A DNA stretch of 6,375 nucleotides from Acidimicrobiia bacterium (GTDB taxonomy: Bacteria > Actinomycetota > Acidimicrobiia > Acidimicrobiales > Hopanoidiivorantaceae), in assembly GCA_020027305.1 (NCBI GenBank), contig JAHRAM010000012.1, positions 1 to 6,375 of the forward strand. Reading direction: 5' to 3'. Below are positions 1-3,994 of this stretch, in pieces. The notes under the pieces were generated by a model. It searched no databases, was not told the origin of the DNA, and worked only from the letters and a program-made list of their open reading frames with translations. The position numbers and the translations under genes were made by a program. The first letter of the stretch is position 1; each line of letters opens with the position of its first letter.

Positions 1-188
1 TTTGCGTCTTTTTTAGCTTCTTGTGCTTCTAAAAAATCAAGATAATTCTTAGCTCTTATTGAAATTTGAGTATCAATTTTTTTTATCGTGTAGTACCTGT
101 TGTACCACCTTTTGCCAATAGTACCCACCCACACAAGAGCTATTGTTTGGACTAACGAAACCACTATTAGAGCTAGATTCCACCACAT
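1..188 (-). CDS. Small single-helix membrane protein, 5' part only (paralogue of the 128-aa gene at 649-1035)
   Basis: Function not recognised. The frame opens with ATG at 188-186 and stays open to the window edge, giving 62 visible residues; the C-terminus lies outside the window. Residues about 2-24 (WWNLALIVVSLVQTIALVWVG...) form a strongly hydrophobic segment, a likely signal-anchor helix. A basic stretch (GKRWYNRYYTIKK) follows, so by the positive-inside rule the C-terminal part should be cytoplasmic. Residues about 43-55 read TQISIRAKNYLDFL, closely matching AQISTRKKNYLDFL of the 128-aa protein at 649-1035. The DNA there also matches (31-71 against 854-894, about 32 of 41 bases). Two independent frames carrying the same helix-plus-motif layout is the main reason to believe this is a gene. 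The ribosome site is weak (AAAGAAAG, about 10 nt upstream) and a possible -10, TACAAT, lies at 216-221. Confidence 0.6.
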   Translation of the reverse strand, partial: MWWNLALIVVSLVQTIALVWVGTIGKRWYNRYYTIKKIDTQISIRAKNYLDFLEAQEAKKDA

Positions 189-277
189 AAGTCAAACTTT
201 CTTTAACGTCTACAAATTGTACATATCTCAATATTGATTATTTAAAATTTTTTACTTCAAAAAATCAGGAGGCCTAG

Positions 278-328
278 ATGGCAAGTTTATTAACTTATAT
301 TTGTGGAAGAAAGATACTTTCAAATTAA
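278..328 (+). CDS. Possible 16-aa peptide behind a perfect Shine-Dalgarno
   Basis: A complete AGGAGG at 267-272 sits 5 nt before an ATG at 278, which is ideal spacing and the best ribosome site in the window. The frame it opens is only MASLLTYICGRKILSN and then TAA. Nothing longer follows in any plus frame, so this could be a real micro-peptide, the truncated start of a lost gene, or chance. It lies between two minus-strand genes and would be convergent with the 48-aa ORF downstream. The upstream DNA is AT-rich with no convincing -35/-10 pair. Reported because of the ribosome site alone; no function can be proposed. Confidence 0.2.
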   Translation: MASLLTYICGRKILSN

Positions 329-336
329 GCTTAATT

Positions 337-483
337 TCAATTACTGTAGTATCTATCAAGTATTGTTTCTAAATTGTCAATGGTAGACTGATTTTGCTTG
401 CTGGTTTTAGTGCTTCTATGTTTCGTCGATTTACCAGTTTCCCTTTGGGATTTTTTGCTTTGCCTTTCTTTTTTTTGACTCAT
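337..483 (-). CDS. Small basic hypothetical protein, 48 aa (51 aa from the upstream ATG)
   Basis: Not recognised. The frame begins MSQKKERQSK and ends ILDRYYSN then TGA. Residues 1-32 are hydrophilic and very rich in Lys, Arg, Ser, Gln and Thr, probably disordered and able to bind nucleic acid or an acidic surface. Residues about 33-47 (STIDNLETILDRYYS) could form a short amphipathic helix. Two in-frame ATGs exist, at 483 and 492. I prefer 483 because the purine-rich AAGGGAAAGG (493-502) then sits 9 nt upstream, whereas it abuts the ATG at 492. A TGATATAAT extended -10 lies just beyond, which supports a transcribed gene. It shares strand with guaA and the other small genes, with gaps of about 150 bp on each side. 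Length and low complexity leave real doubt that it is translated. Confidence 0.45.
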   Translation of the reverse strand: MSQKKERQSKKSQRETGKSTKHRSTKTSKQNQSTIDNLETILDRYYSN

Positions 484-492
484 TTTTAGCAT

Positions 493-519
493 CCTTTCCC
501 TTCAATTTTCATTATATCA
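493..519 (-). promoter_or_regulatory. Extended -10 promoter plus ribosome site of the 48-aa gene
   Basis: On the minus strand 519-511 reads TGATATAAT, a perfect TATAAT hexamer preceded by TGN, the extended -10 form that works without a strong -35. The region 17 nt further up (TGATAA, 539-534) is a poor -35. Transcription would begin near 504, placing the purine-rich AAGGGAAAGG (502-493) at the very 5' end of the message and about 20 nt between transcript start and the ATG at 483. Confidence 0.45.
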
Positions 520-648
520 CTTTTGTAGACTGCTTATCACCAGGTTTTTCATAAGCCAAATTTACACTACATGTATGAAAAATCAATAACTCTTTAGTGA
601 AATAGGAAAGATTTAGGGATTTTTTGCTTTTTTGGTTAGAAATTAGCT

Positions 649-1035
649 TTAAGAACCAACCCTTTTCTTTTTTAGATTTTTTAATCTTTTAAAACGTTTC
701 ATAAGGCGATTGTGTTTTTTTATTTTTTGTCTCTCCTCTTGTTTCACATATTCAACAATGTCTCCTAAGATTGACTCTTCCATTTCTTTTGACAGAATCT
801 TTATAGTAGTTCCCTCTTCTTTATTGGGGGTATTTTGGCTTTGTTGGTGAATTAAAAAATCAAGATAGTTCTTTTTCCGTGTAGAAATTTGAGCCTTGCT
901 TTGATGTGTGCTGTGTCTCCACCCTAAAAAGAATATTGCAAACAGTCCCAATAGGGGCGCAAGTATTGCTCCCCATTCTAGCCATATCTCAGGTATAGTT
1001 ATCGTTGTGGCACTGAAATTCCATATTGCCAACAT
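649..1035 (-). CDS. Single-pass membrane protein with basic coiled-coil-like tail, 128 aa, unknown function
   Basis: Not recognised as a named family. Residues 1-17 are a short, mostly uncharged N-terminus; residues about 21-39 (WGAILAPLLGLFAIFFLGW) are a clear membrane helix. The remaining 90 residues are polar and probably cytoplasmic by the positive-inside rule. They begin with RHSTHQSKAQISTRKKNYLDFL (the motif shared with the truncated gene at 1-188), pass through an acidic helical stretch (KEMEESILGDIVEYVKQEER, 83-102), and end in an extremely basic tail (residues 103-125, mostly K, R and L). The ATG at 1035 is the first possible start, since an in-frame TAG lies two codons upstream. The best ribosome site (AAAGGA) is about 13 nt away, longer than usual. 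Layout suggests a membrane-tethered adaptor or structural protein, but this is a guess from shape only. Confidence 0.65.
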   Translation of the reverse strand: MLAIWNFSATTITIPEIWLEWGAILAPLLGLFAIFFLGWRHSTHQSKAQISTRKKNYLDFLIHQQSQNTPNKEEGTTIKILSKEMEESILGDIVEYVKQEERQKIKKHNRLMKRFKRLKNLKKKRVGS

Positions 1036-1150
1036 AAGCTAATGTGTATCCTTTCTTGATACTATTGAGCAATACACCAAAATAATTTAAGCTGTGTTTG
1101 TAGTCTCTCTCAGCAGTTCTGATTTCAGAAAAGCGAGGAGAATTTGATAG

Positions 1151-1172
1151 AGAGTTATGAATTGATAACTCT
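1151..1172. repeat. Perfect 8-bp inverted repeat (AGAGTTAT / ATAACTCT, 6-nt loop)
   Basis: AGAGTTAT at 1151-1158 and ATAACTCT at 1165-1172 are exact reverse complements around GAATTG. It starts 14 nt past the stop of the 57-aa ORF (minus strand), where a terminator could sit. The stem has only two G/C pairs and neither side is followed by a T run, so intrinsic termination would be weak. An operator for a dimeric regulator upstream of the 128-aa gene is the other option. Confidence 0.35.
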
Positions 1173-1185
1173 GATAATGATGATA

Positions 1186-1359
1186 TTAGGGTTTTGTTAG
1201 GCTACTTTTTAATTCTTCTATTTGTTTGCGTCGTATCTCTTGTAGCTTCTCTGCGTTTTGGATGATAGATTGATTGCGTTTGCTGATTTCGATATCTTTT
1301 TGTAGCGCCAGCATTTTAGCTTCTTGCCGCGCCCTTCTTCTTTTTTTGAATAGTTTCAT
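1186..1359 (-). CDS. Small basic coiled-coil-like hypothetical protein, 57 aa
   Basis: Not recognised. The frame runs from ATG at 1359 to TAA at 1186. It opens with a dense basic cluster (MKLFKKRRRARQEAK). Residues about 12-53 are then almost wholly helix-forming, alternating charged and aliphatic residues (MLALQKDIEISKRNQSII, then EKLQEIRRKQIEELK) with no Pro or Gly until the final residue. That reads as an amphipathic helix or short coiled coil that could dimerise or bind nucleic acid. It begins 72 nt after the guaA stop on the same strand. No good Shine-Dalgarno is visible (AAGCAAGACG precedes the ATG), but a perfect TATAAT lies at 1380-1385, giving a leader of about 12 nt. It could be independently transcribed or read through from guaA. 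Translation is plausible but unproven. Confidence 0.45.
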   Translation of the reverse strand: MKLFKKRRRARQEAKMLALQKDIEISKRNQSIIQNAEKLQEIRRKQIEELKSSLTKP

Positions 1360-1379
1360 CGTCTTGCTTTTAATATTAA

Positions 1380-1385
1380 ATTATA
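1380..1385 (-). promoter_or_regulatory. Possible -10 box (TATAAT) for the 57-aa gene
   Basis: The minus strand reads AGTATAATTT here, an exact TATAAT. At the expected distance upstream only TGTCAC or similar is seen, so the -35 is poor and there is no TGN extension. Predicted transcription start is near 1373, 12-15 nt before the ATG at 1359. The region between this and the guaA stop is C-rich on this strand and shows no terminator hairpin for guaA. Confidence 0.35.
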
Positions 1386-1430
1386 CTAGCTCGTTGGTGA
1401 GGTGACAGGGGGGAAATAGGGGGTTGCTTT

Positions 1431-3338
1431 CTATTCCCACTCTATGGTGGCGGGGGGTTTGGATGTGATGTCGTAGGCCACTCGGTTTATTTCTGGCACC
1501 TCGTTGGTAATTCGGGTTGAGATTTTTTCTAGGGTGGAGTGGGGGAGGCGAACCCAGTCTGCCGTCATGGCATCTTCGCTGTTGACTGCACGAATGACTA
1601 GTGGGTAGGTGTATGTTCGCTCGTCCCCTTGAATGCCCACGCTTTTTATGTCTAGCAGCACGCCGAATGCCTGCCAGATTTTTTGGGTTTGAGTGGCTGA
1701 TTGCTCAAAGTTATGGATTTCTTCTTGGATGATGGCGTCAGCCCGCTGGAGGATGTCGACCGTTTCTTTAGTTATTTCGCCGATTATTCGAACTGCTAAA
1801 CCTGGGCCTGGAAATGGTTGTCGCCAGACGATTTCTTTTGGCAACCCTAGCGCTTCACCAACTTCTCTTACCTCATCCTTAAAAAGGTTTCGTAGTGGCT
1901 CAATGAGGTCTAGCTCCATTTTTTCTGGTAGTCCGCCGACATTGTGGTGACTTTTTATAACTGAGGTGTTTTGCCCCAACGTTTTTCCGCTAGATTCTAA
2001 TCCTCCCGACTCAATGACATCAGGATAGATGGTTCCTTGGACGAGGAATTTAACAGCCTCAGTCTCACTGCTTTTTGAAGTTTGATTTTTTGGCTTTGAA
2101 CTCCTAGCCTCAATATCTTTTGCTTCTTGTTCGAAAGTTTCAATAAAGCATTTGCCGACAATTTTTCTCTTTTCCTCAGCATCTGTAATTCCTTTTAGCT
2201 CTGTGAGAAATCGCTCAGAGGCATCTACCATAACAAGCTCTGGCATGTTTTCACCCGAAAATGTCTGTTGGATTTGTTTCGCCTCACCTTTTCTCATCAA
2301 TCCGTTGTCAATAAATATGCATATCAGCTGATTGCCGATGGCACGGTGGGTGATGGCAGCAGCAACAGCAGAATCTACACCACCAGAAAGTCCGCATATT
2401 GCTAAATCGTTGTCAACCTGCTGTTTGATTTCAGCGACAGCAGTTTCAATGATTGAGTCGGGCTTCCAGTCGCCCGCCAAGCCACAAATATTTTTGAGAA
2501 ATCGCTCAAAAATCTTTTTTCCATCTGGAGTGTGGACGACTTCGGGATGGAACTGAACTCCATATAGTTGGCGGGCTTCGTTTTCGAATGCCGTGATTAT
2601 TTTTTGTGTTGTGCTTGCTTCGGGGGTTTCTCTAGCCCCACTGGTTTTTTTGCTTGTGTCAGCTTCACTAGCCATATCTTTTTTATCTCCATCTTTTTTG
2701 TTTGCCATTTTACTTACGGCAACCTCTAAAAAACCTTTTGGCAATTTTGTGATGGCGTCAAAGTGGCTCATCCAGACTTCCATTTCTCGCGGTTGTTTAA
2801 AATCTCTGGGCTGCTTAAAATCTTTGGACTGCTTAAAATCTTTGGATGAGATATCGTCTGTGAATCTTAATAGCAGGTTTTGTGTCATTTCATTGGAGGG
2901 CGATGTGTGGGATGTGCTAGAGGGCAAATCGTTAGGGGACACAATGGAAATAGTCGTGCGCCCATATTCGCCGATATCGTTTTTTGAAACCTCACCGCCG
3001 AGTTGCTTCACTATGAGTTGTGCGCCATAGCAAATCCCAAGAACAGGCACCCCCAATTCATAAATTGCTAGGTCGATAACGGGAGCGCCCTTAACATTCA
3101 CTGATTTCGGCCCGCCACTTAAAACAATGCCAGCAGGGGAGAGCGCTTTGAGCTCTTCGGCACTAATGTCAGGTTGCAAAATTTCGCTATACACACCAGC
3201 CTCTCGAATTCGGCGGGCTATGAGTTTTGAATATTGCGCTCCGAAATCAATGACAAAAACGGTGTCATTAGGTTTGGGGTTTTTTGCCTTTTGCTTGATG
3301 GATTTTGATTTGATGGAGGTTGTTTTTGTAGGTTTCAA
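1431..3338 (-). CDS. guaA: GMP synthase (glutamine-hydrolysing), 635 aa, with unusual insertions
   Basis: Cytoplasmic enzyme making GMP from XMP, ATP and glutamine, the last step of guanine nucleotide synthesis. The class I glutamine amidotransferase domain covers residues about 26-285: catalytic Cys103 in GICYGAQ, His264 and Glu266 in VQFHPEV. The ATP pyrophosphatase domain has the P-loop SGGVDS at 318-323, then FLVQGTIYPDVIES, KSHHNVGGLP and RQPFPGPGL. The dimerisation domain ends in TSKPPATIEWE. E. coli GuaA is 525 aa; comparing motif spacings puts the extra length at about 17 residues N-terminal, about 66 between Cys103 and His264, and about 27 near 410-430. These additions are Lys/Ser/Thr/Glu-rich and one is a threefold KDFKQ repeat. 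SHGD is usual after VWM; here it is SHFD (Phe193). The start is TTG at 3338: a stop lies five codons upstream and no ATG/GTG/TTG precedes the first conserved residues. No clear Shine-Dalgarno is seen. Confidence 0.95.
   Translation of the reverse strand: MKPTKTTSIKSKSIKQKAKNPKPNDTVFVIDFGAQYSKLIARRIREAGVYSEILQPDISAEELKALSPAGIVLSGGPKSVNVKGAPVIDLAIYELGVPVLGICYGAQLIVKQLGGEVSKNDIGEYGRTTISIVSPNDLPSSTSHTSPSNEMTQNLLLRFTDDISSKDFKQSKDFKQPRDFKQPREMEVWMSHFDAITKLPKGFLEVAVSKMANKKDGDKKDMASEADTSKKTSGARETPEASTTQKIITAFENEARQLYGVQFHPEVVHTPDGKKIFERFLKNICGLAGDWKPDSIIETAVAEIKQQVDNDLAICGLSGGVDSAVAAAITHRAIGNQLICIFIDNGLMRKGEAKQIQQTFSGENMPELVMVDASERFLTELKGITDAEEKRKIVGKCFIETFEQEAKDIEARSSKPKNQTSKSSETEAVKFLVQGTIYPDVIESGGLESSGKTLGQNTSVIKSHHNVGGLPEKMELDLIEPLRNLFKDEVREVGEALGLPKEIVWRQPFPGPGLAVRIIGEITKETVDILQRADAIIQEEIHNFEQSATQTQKIWQAFGVLLDIKSVGIQGDERTYTYPLVIRAVNSEDAMTADWVRLPHSTLEKISTRITNEVPEINRVAYDITSKPPATIEWE
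2790..2843 (-). repeat. Threefold 18-bp in-frame repeat inside guaA (KDFKQS-KDFKQP-RDFKQP)
   Basis: Three 18-bp units at 2826-2843, 2808-2825 and 2790-2807 encode residues 166-183. The first two units differ at one base; the third has diverged at several mostly synonymous positions. This implies stepwise duplication, the first two copies being the younger pair. It lies in the amidotransferase domain between the conserved IGEYGRT and VWMSH segments, where the family normally has a short loop, so it should form a surface protrusion. Confidence 0.9.
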
Positions 3339-3348
3339 TTTCGTGAAT

Positions 3349-3392
3349 CTTTATGTGGTGCTGGTATTAGCTTTATGTGGTGCTGGTATTAG
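3349..3392. repeat. Perfect 22-bp tandem duplication in the guaA leader
   Basis: CTTTATGTGGTGCTGGTATT plus AG occurs at 3349-3370 and again, without a mismatch, at 3371-3392. On the guaA strand it lies between the predicted promoter (3413-3441) and the TTG start (3338), so both copies would be in the 5' untranslated region, the nearer ending 10 nt before the start codon. Perfect identity points to a recent slippage or unequal-exchange event, or to selection on a duplicated binding site. Confidence 0.95.
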
Positions 3393-3412
3393 TTGGGTTA
3401 AAAAAGGGTTTG

Positions 3413-3441
3413 CTTATACAAATTATTTTAGATTGTGTTAA
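3413..3441 (-). promoter_or_regulatory. Predicted guaA promoter (TTAACA-17-TATAAG)
   Basis: On the minus strand 3441-3436 reads TTAACA (5/6 to the -35 consensus), followed by exactly 17 nt and TATAAG at 3418-3413 (5/6 to the -10). Transcription would start near 3405, giving a leader of about 67 nt that contains the 22-bp duplication. No purine riboswitch fold is apparent in this leader. Confidence 0.6.
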
Positions 3442-3580
3442 TTCTGTGTTATATCAATTTGGCAGTCGCGTTTGGGTTTCCCCATAACTTTAACTTACGC
3501 TATTCCCTGCTTTTCTACCGCTCTAAAACAACATTTTTTATCTTGCGTCAACATCCACCCATTTTGAGCTAAACTGAAAT

Positions 3581-3640
3581 TGACGGACCTGGGAAGTATG
3601 TCTGATCCCGGCTACATCAACGATTGTCTTAGGTCCGTCA
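3581..3640 (+). ncRNA. Candidate structured RNA: perfect 10-bp stem around a 40-nt loop
   Basis: TGACGGACCT (3581-3590) and AGGTCCGTCA (3631-3640) are exact reverse complements, GC-rich against an AT-rich background. The stem could extend inward by two G-U pairs plus G-C and A-U (3591-3594 with 3627-3630). Alternatively, the loop could form two small hairpins: GGGA/TCCC (3591-3594, 3606-3609) and one around ATCAACGAT (3616-3624). On the plus strand CCTTTTCTT follows immediately, a modest terminator-like tail. A TAAACT at 3570-3575, fitting a TANNNT -10, would start transcription right at the stem. This could be a short RNA of about 70 nt, a weak terminator, or a distant part of the ilvB leader; no known riboswitch class was recognised. 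The strand choice rests on the T run. Confidence 0.4.
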
Positions 3641-3669
3641 CCTTTTCTTATCGGTCTTCATTTCTCATC

Positions 3670-3709
3670 TTATTTTCACTCTTTTTAATTTATTTTCACT
3701 CTTTTTAAT
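3670..3709. repeat. Perfect 20-bp tandem duplication upstream of ilvB
   Basis: TTATTTTCACTCTTTTTAAT is present at 3670-3689 and again, identical, at 3690-3709. It lies 30 bp past the inverted repeat at 3581-3640, on a pyrimidine-rich strand. Unlike the 22-bp duplication in the guaA leader, it has a different sequence, so the two did not arise from one repeat family. Confidence 0.95.
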
Positions 3710-3931
3710 CTGTTTAAGCTGTAGGGTTCGATATTGTAGTTTGTGAGGGCAATTTGTGAGGGTAGAGGGAAATGAAATCAAATTGCGAGATGAGGAATTG
3801 TGTTGCAAATGTATGATTGTGAAGAGGTGTGCTTTGCTAGACACTAATTTGGCTGAAATGATAGGGTTTAAATTAATAATTTAGGGGCAGAATTCAATCA
3901 GTAGCGACTAAAATAAAGCAAAAACCTAAAT

Positions 3932-3961
3932 TTGAAGGAATTCAGCTTCACATCATATAAA
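3932..3961 (+). promoter_or_regulatory. Probable ilvB promoter (TTGAAG-18-TATAAA)
   Basis: TTGAAG at 3932-3937 is followed after 18 nt by TATAAA at 3956-3961. Transcription from about 3968 would give a leader under 30 nt, too short for attenuation. The -35 overlaps a small inverted repeat, TGAAG (3933-3937) and CTTCA (3946-3950) around GAATTCAG, which could serve as an operator. Ribosome-site matches ahead of the ATG at 3995 are weak (AGGA at 3975-3978, CAGG at 3984-3987). Given the AT-richness here, other promoters further up remain possible. Confidence 0.4.
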
Positions 3962-3975
3962 TATATAAATATATA
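3955..3975. repeat. 8-bp AT tandem repeat (ATATAAAT, about 2.6 copies)
   Basis: ATATAAAT at 3955-3962 and 3963-3970, then a partial ATATA at 3971-3975. Each full copy carries a TATAAA, so changes in copy number would shift or add -10 boxes relative to the TTGAAG at 3932-3937, just 20 nt before ilvB. Confidence 0.75.
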
Positions 3976-3994
3976 GGAATACACAGGCAAAAAG

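Larger units (their letters stand above)
3442..3994. other. Divergent guaA/ilvB intergenic region, no convincing gene
   Basis: About 550 bp with no long open frame in either direction. It holds, in order, the upstream side of the guaA promoter, a perfect inverted repeat enclosing 40 nt (3581-3640), a 20-bp tandem duplication (3670-3709), a TTTGTGAGGG direct repeat at 3740-3749 and 3753-3762, a long-range 8-bp inverted repeat (AATTTAGG 3878-3885, CCTAAATT 3925-3932), and the probable ilvB promoter. There is no strong GC hairpin with T run close to ilvB, so a classical attenuator is not evident. A 36-codon frame at 3598-3708 and a 14-codon frame at 3772-3816 exist but are not annotated as genes. 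Confidence 0.7.

Noticed and set aside
1408..1456. Several G runs on the plus strand as a possible G-quadruplex
   Set aside because: Runs are separated by a loop of over 20 nt, and part is guaA coding sequence; not a convincing quadruplex.
2593..3030. 145-codon plus-strand frame opposite guaA
   Set aside because: Antisense shadow of guaA; composition follows the guaA codons and no family is recognisable.
3127..3441. 104-codon plus-strand frame over the guaA start
   Set aside because: It begins inside guaA on the opposite strand and runs through the leader duplication; it has no ribosome site and would overlap the guaA promoter.
3721..3740. GGGTTCGAT resembling a tRNA T-loop
   Set aside because: No acceptor, anticodon or D-arm pairing can be built around it, so it is not a tRNA.
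3772..3816. 14-codon frame MKSNCEMRNCVANV as an ilvB leader peptide
   Set aside because: It is not enriched in Leu, Ile or Val codons and has no antiterminator/terminator pair after it.
3878..3932. AATTTAGG / CCTAAATT inverted repeat as an attenuator hairpin
   Set aside because: The 39-nt loop, AT-rich 8-bp stem and absence of a T run make it a poor terminator; noted only in the intergenic description.
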